In this document: piece by piece, positions 1 to 5,444 of the stretch
Position numbering within the stretch: the stretch's first letter is position 1
Layout of the letters: every line of letters starts with the position of its first letter
DNA from: an uncultured bacterium
Lineage (GTDB): Bacteria; Verrucomicrobiota; Lentisphaeria; Oligosphaerales; Oligosphaeraceae
DNA: 5,444 nucleotides
NCBI GenBank assembly: GCA_900548225.1
Contig: URJM01000099.1
Location: 1 to 5,444, forward strand
Reading direction: 5' to 3'
Notes under the pieces: model-generated
What the model was told of the DNA's origin: nothing
The model's input: only the letters and a program-made list of their open reading frames with translations
Databases searched by the model: none
Position numbers and translations under genes: made by a program

Positions 1-44
1 GATTCCACCTCTAACGCAGAAGGAGTACGCCACTTGCATCGTCA

Positions 45-479
45 GGCATGTTTTGAACCACTAATGGACACGAATGGACACTAATGACAAAAGCAGGTCG
101 TAACCACGAAAAACACGAAACACACGAAAAACCGTGGTGTGGGCATGTTTTGAACCACGAATGGACACGAATGGACACTAATGGACAAAAGCCCGGGGGT
201 AACCACGAAATACACGAAAAACACGAAAACCCGTGGTTCGGGCATGTTTTGAACCACTAATGGACACTAATGGACAAAAACAGGGGTTAACCACGAAAAA
301 CACGAAACACACGAAAATCCGTGGTGTGGGCATGTTTTGAACCACTAATGGACACGAATGGACACGAATGGACAAAAGCCGGTGGGGGCCACGAAAAACA
401 CGAAATACACGAAATACCGTGGTTCGGGCATATTTTGAACCACGAATGAAGACGAATGACTGTGGTCAGGAGTGGTTCG
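45..479. repeat. Composite tandem repeat array, about 98-bp units (four units plus a degenerate fifth)
   Basis: Units begin with GGCATGTTTTGAACCAC at 45, 142, 241 and 329, and a variant GGCATATTTTGAACCAC at 427, so unit lengths are 97, 99, 88 and 98 bp. Each unit has an A half of 10-bp steps (AATGGACAC followed by T or G, then AATGGACAAAA), a short GC-rich linker, and a B half of 9-bp steps (CACGAAAAA or CACGAAACA) ending in CCGTGGT. Short inverted repeats recur: ACCACG near the start of B pairs with CGTGGT at its end, and GTGGTTC before GGCATG pairs with GAACCAC after it. The third unit lacks one 10-bp A step. The fifth keeps a decayed A half, has lost most of B and ends in GTGGTTCG. I see no credible gene inside; short open frames give low-complexity peptides that simply mirror the repeat. 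Similar repeats occur between genes in PVC-group genomes, as far as I recall. Function unknown. Confidence 0.93.
437..478 (-). terminator. Possible 3'-end structure after lolD, formed by the degenerate last repeat unit
   Basis: On the minus strand GAACCAC (478-472) begins 24 nt after the lolD stop codon and can pair with GTGGTTC (443-437), enclosing about 28 nt. The next bases are AAAATATG rather than a T run, so this is not a textbook intrinsic terminator. Further downstream the minus strand of the array is rich in CGTGTTTTTCGTG-like stretches that could supply U-rich tracts. No better terminator is visible between the lolD stop and the array. This is inference from pairing only. Confidence 0.25.
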
Positions 480-502
480 TCTTTCCCCCTTTTTGGGTGG
501 CC

Positions 503-1177
503 TTATGGGAGTCGGTGGATTGCCTGCGCCATGGACGCGATTTCCTGGGAGTGCGTGACCATCACGATGGTCTTGCCCTCCTTTTCGTGGAGTTCCCTGA
601 ATATTTCCATTACCCTAGCTGCGGATGCCTCGTCCAGGTTGCCGGTGGGTTCGTCCGCCAGGATGACTGGCGGATTGTGGATGAGCGCGCGTGCGATGGC
701 GACGCGCTGCTGTTCTCCGCCTGAGAGTTCCTGCGGGCGGTGTGTAAGGCGTTCCTTGAGTCCGAAGCTTTCAAGGAGCCATTCCGCCCTTTCGTATGCC
801 GCCTTCCGGTCTTCAAGCCAGCCCAGTGCTGGGAGCGCCGCGTTTTCAAGAGCCGTGAGTTCCGGAAGAAGGTGGTAGCTTTGGAAGACGAAGCCGAACT
901 CCCTTCGCCTTAATGAGGTCATCCTGCGGGACGAGAGCCGCCCGAGGTCTTCTCCCCGGTAGAGGATCCTCCCCGCCGTCGGGTGGTTGAGCCCCCCCAG
1001 CATCTGCAGCAGAGTCGTCTTTCCGGAGCCGCTTCTGCCCACGAGTGCAAACCAGTGTCCCTCCGGAATGTCCAGGTCGAGGCATTTGAGTGCATGGACG
1101 CTGTTTTTTCCAATCTGGAAGTCGTGTGAGACCTTTTCCAGCCTGTAGAGCGGTGTCTTGTCGTGATTGCCCGTCAT
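503..1177 (-). CDS. lolD: LolD-type ABC transporter ATP-binding protein (lipoprotein release)
   Basis: A 224-residue ATPase of the MacB/LolD/FtsE class, predicted to sit on the cytoplasmic face and power release of lipoproteins from the inner membrane together with the adjacent permease. All nucleotide-binding motifs are intact: Walker A GRSGSGKT at residues 47-54, Q-loop Q99 in FGFVFQS, signature LSGGEQQR at 151-158, Walker B VILADEP at 171-177 with catalytic E176, D-loop NLD at 180-182 and H-loop H209 in VTHS. The length matches the family (about 220-235). FQSYHLLPELTALENA (98-113) is typical of this subfamily. The ATG start shares its A with the permease stop (TGATG), and GGAG lies 8 nt upstream, so translation is probably coupled. 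The motifs alone cannot exclude a MacB-like or FtsE-like role, but the partner gene is LolC/E-like. It is the last gene of the cluster and ends in TAA. Confidence 0.93.
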   Translation of the reverse strand: MTGNHDKTPLYRLEKVSHDFQIGKNSVHALKCLDLDIPEGHWFALVGRSGSGKTTLLQMLGGLNHPTAGRILYRGEDLGRLSSRRMTSLRRREFGFVFQSYHLLPELTALENAALPALGWLEDRKAAYERAEWLLESFGLKERLTHRPQELSGGEQQRVAIARALIHNPPVILADEPTGNLDEASAARVMEIFRELHEKEGKTIVMVTHSQEIASMAQAIHRLP

Positions 1178-2466
1178 CAGCCGTTCTCCGTCTTAAGGGA
1201 TTTGGCGGGTGATGCGGCCGCCGCGTAGAGTGCAGGTATTGTCGCCGCCGCCATGCAGATGGCCAGTGACATTGCGACCGCCATGCCCAGGTCCTCCGGC
1301 GTGGTGAGTGCCGGGATTGATGTCAGGTGGTAGAGTTCCGGTGGGAAGACGTCCACGCCCATGATTGTGGAGAGCAGGTGTGCGATTCCGTTTCGGAAGT
1401 GCAGTATGAGGAGTCCCGCGGTGGTGCCGAGGGCAGTCCCGATGACTCCTATGATGAAGCCCTGCATGAGGAATATGCGTGCGATTGCCCAGGAGGAGAC
1501 TCCCACCGCCTTGAGGATGCCGATTTCGCGGGTCTTCTGGACGACGACCGTGATGAGGGTCGCGGCGATTGCGAAGGAGGCCACGAGGATGATGAACGCC
1601 ATGAGGAATGTCATGAGGCTCTTTTCGCTCTGGAGGGTGTTGAAGAGGAGTTCGTTTTGCTCCTGCCATGTGACGAACTGGCATTCAGGGTGCTTTTCCC
1701 GGAGGAGTGCCGCCAGGGAAGCGACATTCATCGGGTCGTCGACTGCGACCTGGATGGAGGTGGCGTCTCCCCAGTCCAGCCCGAAGAGGTCCGCAGCCTG
1801 GTCGATATGGAGGACCACCACATTGTCGTCGTAGTCGCTGATTCCCATGTTGTAGAATGTGGCGATGCGGCACTCTTCGGGGAGATAGAGTTCATCTGGT
1901 TCGCGGACGTCGACCTTGCCGTCGTCCTTCCAGTGGATATTCTGCGTGAGTCTTGCGGGCGAGTGGATGAGGAATTCGTCCCCCAGCCTGAGTCCGAGGC
2001 TCCTTGCGAGCCTGTCGCCGATGGCGGCCTCCCCCTCGGCGAGGAGATGCCCCTCCTCGGAGAAGTTCTTCTGGATCTTGGTGACGTTGTCCTCGCTTTC
2101 GGGGCGGATTCCGCGCACGAGCTTCGGGTAGACAGTCCCCTCCAGCTGGATTAGCGCCGTGCCTTCGATGACGGGGGTTCCCCTGACTCCCCAGGCCGCG
2201 CCCTCGCCGGCCAGCTGTTCCAGGAGCTGGTCGGGGTTGGTGAAGTAGCCTTGTTCATTGCGTGGATAGACCGTCAGGTGCGCCGACATGTTCATGATGC
2301 CGTTGCGGATGTCGTGGTCGAAGCCTGCCATGACGCCGCTGACGATGATGAGAATAGCGACGCCGAGCATCGGCCCCAGCACTGAGAGCAGGCTGATGAC
2401 GGAGACGAATGTCCGCTTGGGGCGCAGGTAGCGGAGCGCGAGGAATATGTCTAGCGGGAGGCGCAA
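1177..2466 (-). CDS. lolC: LolC/LolE-type lipoprotein-release ABC transporter permease
   Basis: A 429-residue inner-membrane permease of the FtsX/MacB superfamily. It has the LolC/E arrangement: a short cytoplasmic N terminus (LDIFLALRYLRPKR, 5-18), a first membrane helix at about 20-45, a large periplasmic domain (about 50-280), then three membrane helices at about 285-309, 332-356 and 392-418. The segment VVVQKTREIGILKAVG (307-322) is the conserved cytoplasmic coupling helix that contacts the ATPase. The C-terminal ASPAKSLKTENG fits the usual family ending. Length is close to the typical 400-415, with a modest excess in the periplasmic part near 170-200. The start is a TTG, supported by AAGGAG 7 nt upstream and by the family-like N terminus; no nearby in-frame ATG serves better. 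The stop overlaps the lolD start. Only one permease gene is present, so the complex is probably a homodimer, or its partner is encoded elsewhere. lolE would be an equally fair name. Confidence 0.9.
   Translation of the reverse strand: MRLPLDIFLALRYLRPKRTFVSVISLLSVLGPMLGVAILIIVSGVMAGFDHDIRNGIMNMSAHLTVYPRNEQGYFTNPDQLLEQLAGEGAAWGVRGTPVIEGTALIQLEGTVYPKLVRGIRPESEDNVTKIQKNFSEEGHLLAEGEAAIGDRLARSLGLRLGDEFLIHSPARLTQNIHWKDDGKVDVREPDELYLPEECRIATFYNMGISDYDDNVVVLHIDQAADLFGLDWGDATSIQVAVDDPMNVASLAALLREKHPECQFVTWQEQNELLFNTLQSEKSLMTFLMAFIILVASFAIAATLITVVVQKTREIGILKAVGVSSWAIARIFLMQGFIIGVIGTALGTTAGLLILHFRNGIAHLLSTIMGVDVFPPELYHLTSIPALTTPEDLGMAVAMSLAICMAAATIPALYAAAASPAKSLKTENG
1186..1189 (-). promoter_or_regulatory. 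Ribosome binding site of lolD inside the permease 3' end
   Basis: Minus-strand GGAG followed by 8 nt and the ATG at 1177-1175. It lies within the last codons of the permease, which ends in TGA sharing its A with the lolD ATG. This is the usual layout for coupled synthesis of two subunits of one complex. Confidence 0.7.
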
Positions 2467-2473
2467 GGGGTTG

Positions 2474-2480
2474 CTCCTTA
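2474..2480 (-). promoter_or_regulatory. Ribosome binding site deciding the TTG start of the LolC/E permease
   Basis: On the minus strand the sequence TAAGGAG contains both the TAA stop of the YibE/F-like gene and a strong AAGGAG Shine-Dalgarno. Seven nucleotides (CAACCCC) separate it from the TTG codon at 2466-2464. This supports the rare TTG as the true start and suggests that ribosomes finishing the upstream gene reinitiate on the permease. Confidence 0.8.
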
Positions 2481-3626
2481 TGTTTCGGATCGGGAGGTGG
2501 GGGCGCCGGAGGTCTTGAAGAACCAGCCCCCCAGGAACGCGGTGGCCGGAGCCACGAGCACGAGTGAGAAGCTTCCGATGAGGGTCTTTACGATTTCAGC
2601 GGCGACGAGGGGGTTGTTGATGATTTCCCACGGGGTGGAGTTCTGCACCATGAACATCATCAGGAGTGTGATGTAGCCTCCGGAATATGCGAGCAGCAGG
2701 GTGGTCGTCATCGTGCCGACAACCTTTCGCCCCATTCTGAGTCCGGAAGCGATGAGGTCCCAGCGTGAGATGCCCGGATGGTGTAGCGCCACCTCCTGCT
2801 GGCCGCTGGCAATGTCCATCCCCAGGTCCATGACGGCGCCCGACGAGGCGAGAATCATCGCCCCGACGAAGATGTCCCTCAGGTCCAGGTTCGGGTATCC
2901 GGTGTAGATGAGGGTTTGGGAGAATGGCAGCACTGCGCCGTTGATATTGAGCACCCAGCTGAAGAAGTGTGCCGTGAAGAGACCCACGAAGATGCCTGAG
3001 CATGCGCCAAGGAAGGCGCACACCCCGCAGCGCGTGAAGCCGGCCACGAGATACATGATTACGGCGGTGAGAAAGACGACGCAGCCGAAGATTGTCCAGC
3101 TCGCTGGCCATCCCCGCAACAGCAACGGGATGATCGCCTTCCAGATGAGTATGCAGCTGAAGACGAAGCTGAGCAGCGCGTTGAAGCCTGTCAGCCGCCC
3201 GAAGATGCAGAGTAGAATGCAGAATATCCCGAAGAGGGCGAAGGTCCAGCCGCTGCGTGCATAGCTCTGGACGGTCAGGACGTCCCCTTGGACGACCTGG
3301 GGCTTCGGGGAGACCACCACAACCCTGTCGCCAACCTCGTAGAAGTTGTCGAACTCCAGCTGCGCCCTGAGTTCGTTGCCCGCCGAAAAGCCCTCCCCCT
3401 TCATGGGGCCGCCTGTGATGCGCACCTTCAGGCGCTGGGAGCCGAACCGGACCAGGCCATGCTGCTCGACATTGGAGTTGTCGGTCTCGGTGACTACTGC
3501 CTTCGCCCTGAATCCAGAAACCCCCGATGCGACGACCGGCGGCCCTGGAAGCAGGAAGAGCAGCCCCGAAAGGACGAGGAGCAGCGCGAAGAAGCAGACG
3601 TTGTGCTTGAGGTTGTGGCGTGGCAT
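2478..3626 (-). CDS. YibE/F-like family polytopic membrane protein
   Basis: A 382-residue integral membrane protein of the YibE/F-like family (PF07907 by recall). Residues 9-34 form a signal-anchor-like hydrophobic segment. Residues about 40-123 form a soluble, beta-rich extracytoplasmic region with the family pattern of a G-rich turn (TGGPMKGEGFSAGN, 71-84) and GDRVVVV (99-105). About six or seven membrane segments follow, near 127-143, 146-171, 177-196, 201-224, 251-266, 303-326 and 346-371. The most diagnostic parts are ASSGAVMDLGMDIASG (260-275) and GRKVVGTMTTTLLLAYSGG (299-317), which match the conserved core. The molecular function of the family is not established; a transport or channel role is only a guess. 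The gene starts 46 bp after the phosphatase stop and ends 11 bp before the permease start, so it is probably cotranscribed. Its ATG has only a weak, distant purine tract (AGGGGA, 15 nt upstream), so it may be translated less well than its neighbours. Confidence 0.85.
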   Translation of the reverse strand: MPRHNLKHNVCFFALLLVLSGLLFLLPGPPVVASGVSGFRAKAVVTETDNSNVEQHGLVRFGSQRLKVRITGGPMKGEGFSAGNELRAQLEFDNFYEVGDRVVVVSPKPQVVQGDVLTVQSYARSGWTFALFGIFCILLCIFGRLTGFNALLSFVFSCILIWKAIIPLLLRGWPASWTIFGCVVFLTAVIMYLVAGFTRCGVCAFLGACSGIFVGLFTAHFFSWVLNINGAVLPFSQTLIYTGYPNLDLRDIFVGAMILASSGAVMDLGMDIASGQQEVALHHPGISRWDLIASGLRMGRKVVGTMTTTLLLAYSGGYITLLMMFMVQNSTPWEIINNPLVAAEIVKTLIGSFSLVLVAPATAFLGGWFFKTSGAPTSRSET

Positions 3627-3672
3627 GGCGGGATGCGGTCTTCCCCTGGTGTCGTCCCAGGTCTTTTTGCCG

Positions 3673-5019
3673 CTACATCAGCGACTTGAGGAGCTTTGCC
3701 AGGTCGGTGTTTTCCAGCATTCCGCTGAAGAGTTCCATTCCAGGGCCGATTGCCGTGGTGAGGACGGGAAGCGCGGTGTGATTGCCGCTGGACCAGCCGA
3801 TGCCTGCCTTGTTCTGGATGATGCGCCTTGCCGCCGACCCCAGGTCGTCCTTGCCGTATGCCTCCTGGAGTTCCTTGAGTTCGTTTTCGCGAATCGCCAT
3901 GACGCCGTCGCCCTCGAAGCGGAAGCCGAAGTCGCGGGCGAGCAGTTCCTTTGCGTCCTCGAAGGAGAAGTCGGGATTCGCCTTCTTTGCGGACTTGATG
4001 CGTCCATTGAAGGTTTCGGGGGTGCACTTCTGGTTGTCAAGCAGGGCCAGGTTGAGTCCATAGCCCGCATTCGCGAAGCCCTGGGTCATGCCGCCGGTTT
4101 CGTGGTCGCCGGTGACGACGATGAGTGTTTCGTCCTTGTGCTCCTCGGCGAACTCGAGTGCGACCTTGACTGCATCGTCGAAGGCCAGGGTTTCCTTGAT
4201 ATTTCCCGCTCCCTCGTTGGCGTGTCCGCGGTAGTCGATGGCTCCGCCCTCCACCATCATGAAGAAGCCGTTGGGGTTGTCGTAGTCCAGGAGTTCGATG
4301 CCCTTTCTGGTGAAGTCCGCGAGGGTGGGGCACTCGGCCTGTCCGTCAATCGCGAAGGGGAGCCCTCCTTCGCCATAGAGTGCAAGCGCCTTGCCGGTGT
4401 TGGCCGGCATGGAGAGAATCTCCTCCTTTTCGCGGAAGACCTTGTATCCGGCCTCCTGGGCAAGCTCGTAGAGGTTCCCCTTGTACATCTCGTCGTCCTT
4501 CTTGTCATGCTGGCCGGAGAAGCCGCCGCCGCCAAAGAAGTCGAAGTCGGAGGCGATGAGGTCGAGTCCAATGCGATACATAAGCCCACGGCTTGGCTGG
4601 TGCGCATAGAATCCCGCCGGGGTGGCGTGGTTGATGGTGACGGAGGTGATGATGCCGACCTTGCGGCCATTCCTCTTGGCCACGACAGCGCATGACTCCA
4701 GTTTCCTGCTCAGGTCCGCGCTGACGCCAAGCTGGCCGTTCTTCGTCTTCTCGCCGCAGGCAATCGCGGTGGCCGCGGCCGCCGAGTCGGTGATGAGGGC
4801 ATTTGCAGACGCAGTGCGGGTCAATGCGCTCTGCGGGAGGGAGTTGATGGCCAGCGGGCCGCGTCCTGTCTGCCTCGAGAACTCTTCGGCAATCGCTCGC
4901 TGGGGGATGGACATGCCGTCGCCGATGAAGAGGAAGATGTATTTCGGCTTCGCCACCTCGCCGGCAAAGAAGGAGAGGGCAAGCACCAGAAGCAGCAACG
5001 CGGAGATTCTAGATTTCAT
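3673..5019 (-). CDS. phoA: Alkaline phosphatase, PhoA superfamily, exported
   Basis: A 448-residue metal-dependent phosphomonoesterase expected to release phosphate from phosphate esters outside the cytoplasm. Residues 1-23 look like a signal peptide: K2 and R4, a hydrophobic core at about 7-18, and possible cleavage after A19 or A23. The full active site is visible by comparison with E. coli PhoA recalled from memory: D34 in FIGDGM (D51), nucleophile S79 in TDSAAAATA (S102), H131 and T133 in NHATPAGFYAH (D153, T155), R144 in QPSRG (R166), E257, D262 and H266 in MVEGGAIDYRGH (E322, D327, H331), D305 and H306 in VTGDHETGG (D369, H370), and H414 in GNHTALPV (H412). His at the 153 position and Tyr at the 328 position differ from the E. 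coli D and K. The length is normal. The ATG has AGGA 8 nt upstream. It is the first gene of the likely four-gene transcript; I saw no clear PhoB box. Confidence 0.95.
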   Translation of the reverse strand: MKSRISALLLLVLALSFFAGEVAKPKYIFLFIGDGMSIPQRAIAEEFSRQTGRGPLAINSLPQSALTRTASANALITDSAAAATAIACGEKTKNGQLGVSADLSRKLESCAVVAKRNGRKVGIITSVTINHATPAGFYAHQPSRGLMYRIGLDLIASDFDFFGGGGFSGQHDKKDDEMYKGNLYELAQEAGYKVFREKEEILSMPANTGKALALYGEGGLPFAIDGQAECPTLADFTRKGIELLDYDNPNGFFMMVEGGAIDYRGHANEGAGNIKETLAFDDAVKVALEFAEEHKDETLIVVTGDHETGGMTQGFANAGYGLNLALLDNQKCTPETFNGRIKSAKKANPDFSFEDAKELLARDFGFRFEGDGVMAIRENELKELQEAYGKDDLGSAARRIIQNKAGIGWSSGNHTALPVLTTAIGPGMELFSGMLENTDLAKLLKSLM

Positions 5020-5173
5020 AGGGTCGGTCCTAATTGGTTGTGTGTCGTGTTGGGGGATAGAAATGGTGGCGGGAAGCCTGCTTCGCCGCCTTTGAAAAAC
5101 TCAACCTCGCAAGATAATGCCTTATGCGGAAATTGCACTTTGGGAAGTGGTCGCAGTCGGAGGCATCATTCTA
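5020..5173 (-). promoter_or_regulatory. Leader and presumed promoter region of the phosphatase-led gene cluster
   Basis: This is the only gap large enough to hold the promoter for the four-gene cluster. On the minus strand a CATTAT hexamer (near 5113-5118) could serve as a -10 box, but the hexamer 17 nt upstream (CAAAGT) is a poor -35, so no promoter can be called firmly. An imperfect inverted repeat, GGCGGGAAGC (5068-5077) against GCTTCGCCGCC (5080-5090) with one bulged base, could form a small hairpin in the leader. I found no convincing pair of Pho-box direct repeats. Confidence 0.35.
5028..5031 (-). promoter_or_regulatory. Ribosome binding site of the alkaline phosphatase
   Basis: Minus-strand AGGA sits 8 nt before the ATG at 5019-5017. 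The codons that follow (MKSRIS and a hydrophobic run) give a proper signal peptide, which supports this start. Confidence 0.65.
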
Positions 5174-5219
5174 CGAAAATACCCCGTTTTCCGGGAGAGT
5201 TGCCTTCCGGGAAACGGGG
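5174..5219 (-). terminator. Strong hairpin, probable intrinsic terminator of the gene to the right
   Basis: Positions 5182-5197 pair with 5204-5219 to give a 16-bp stem with two G-U pairs, in the RNA read from one strand or the other, and a 6-nt loop. The core is CCCCGTTTTCCGG against CCGGGAAACGGGG. On the minus strand the stem is followed directly by TATTTTCG, a short U-rich tail. It lies about 45 bp after the stop of the open frame at the right edge and upstream of the phosphatase, so it most likely ends an upstream minus-strand transcript and insulates the phosphatase cluster. On the plus strand the following CGGGGTGTTTTG is a poorer tail. Confidence 0.6.
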
Positions 5220-5263
5220 CGGGGTGTTTTGCGCGGTCGCGACTTATGATTTCGTCATTCAGC

Positions 5264-5444
5264 CTATGCGCGTGCGGCCTTTGCCTTTTCGACCAGCTGC
5301 GCGAATGCAGTTGGGTTCGTGACGGTGTATTGGTCCCCTTTTGCAGGGGAGGCCAATACGTTAGCCGGCCAAAAATCTCTAATAAATTTCAGGACATCAA
5401 ATAAGGGACTTCTCTTCTTGTTGCATGGTAGAACCAGTTCTCGT
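5264..5444 (-). CDS. Possible C-terminal end of an unidentified protein, cut by the right edge
   Basis: The minus strand is open in one frame from the window edge to a TAG at 5266-5264, about 59 codons without an internal ATG. The last part reads TNPTAFAQLVEKAKAARA, which looks like a charged, alanine-rich helix typical of a real protein terminus. A strong terminator-like hairpin follows about 45 bp later. Against it, the first 36 or so codons have weaker GC bias in the third position than the last 23, the sequence matches no family I know, and a 12-bp inverted repeat (5327-5359) lies inside the frame. The other two minus-strand frames are also open for the first 45-55 nt from the edge before a stop, so the edge itself does not single out this frame. 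No function can be given. Confidence 0.35.
   Translation of the reverse strand, partial: RELVLPCNKKRSPLFDVLKFIRDFWPANVLASPAKGDQYTVTNPTAFAQLVEKAKAARA

Noticed and set aside
1..44. A possible gene fragment or further repeat unit at the left edge
   Set aside because: It is too short to judge, and it does not match the repeat modules or any coding signature.
178..375. A 65-codon minus-strand open frame inside the repeat array
   Set aside because: Its peptide (runs such as FRVFRVFRG) is just a translation of the CACGAAAAA module. Such frames are often annotated as hypothetical proteins but are repeat artefacts.
45..479. CRISPR array
   Set aside because: The units are about 98 bp with nested 9-10-bp periodicity throughout, there are no unique spacers between constant repeats, and no cas gene is present.
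1327..2154. A 275-codon plus-strand open frame antisense to the LolC/E permease
   Set aside because: It encodes an implausibly acidic and Cys/His/Asp-rich protein with no recognisable domain, and it lies wholly opposite a well-supported gene. GC-rich codon bias of the real gene creates such shadow frames.
3645..3668. Plus-strand terminator-like hairpin (CCTGG, 7-nt loop, CCAGG) followed by TCTTTTT between the phosphatase and the YibE/F-like gene
   Set aside because: The stem is only 5 bp and no plus-strand gene ends here. On the coding (minus) strand there is no T run after it, so it should not split the operon.
3346..4695. A 449-codon plus-strand open frame opposite the phosphatase and the start of the YibE/F-like gene
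   Set aside because: It spans two confidently identified minus-strand genes and the gap between them, has no family-like motifs, and is explained by codon bias on the opposite strand.
5117..5404. A 95-codon plus-strand open frame at the right end
   Set aside because: It runs through the strong terminator hairpin and has an atypical Cys/Arg-rich composition with no ribosome binding site or domain. The minus-strand frame and terminator explain this stretch better.

Overview
This window looks like chromosomal DNA of a diderm (Gram-negative-type) bacterium of moderately high GC. It carries four same-strand genes, all on the minus strand: an alkaline phosphatase, a YibE/F-like polytopic membrane protein, a LolC/E-type lipoprotein-release permease and its LolD ATPase. 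A Lol system implies an outer membrane with lipoproteins. The left-edge tandem repeat, built from CACGAAAAA-like and AATGGACACN-like modules, resembles intergenic repeats I associate from memory with Verrucomicrobia, Lentisphaerae, Kiritimatiellota and Planctomycetes genomes. Placement in the PVC group is therefore a tentative inference.

Layout from left to right: positions 1-44 hold nothing I recognise. Positions 45-479 are a composite tandem repeat of about 98-bp units, lying just past the 3' end of the minus-strand gene cluster. Then, reading leftward in transcription order, come the phosphatase (5019-3673), the YibE/F-like protein (3626-2478), the LolC/E permease (2466-1177) and LolD (1177-503). 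The gaps are 46 bp, 11 bp and a 1-nt TGATG stop/start overlap, so the four are probably one transcript. The last two form a tightly coupled pair that should make an ABC transporter pulling lipoproteins out of the inner membrane. The phosphatase is predicted to be exported and to release phosphate from organic phosphate esters in the periplasm or at the surface. The role of the YibE/F-like protein is not known.

Positions 5020-5263 are intergenic. They hold the ribosome binding site and presumed promoter of the phosphatase cluster, a small leader hairpin, and a strong 16-bp hairpin followed on the minus strand by TATTTT. That hairpin probably terminates an upstream minus-strand gene, whose possible C-terminal end is an open frame running off the right edge (5264-5444).

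I see no CRISPR array, tRNA or rRNA, insertion sequence, prophage gene or obvious novel enzymatic system. The most unusual element is the repeat array, which has an alternating two-type (dimeric) higher-order organisation.
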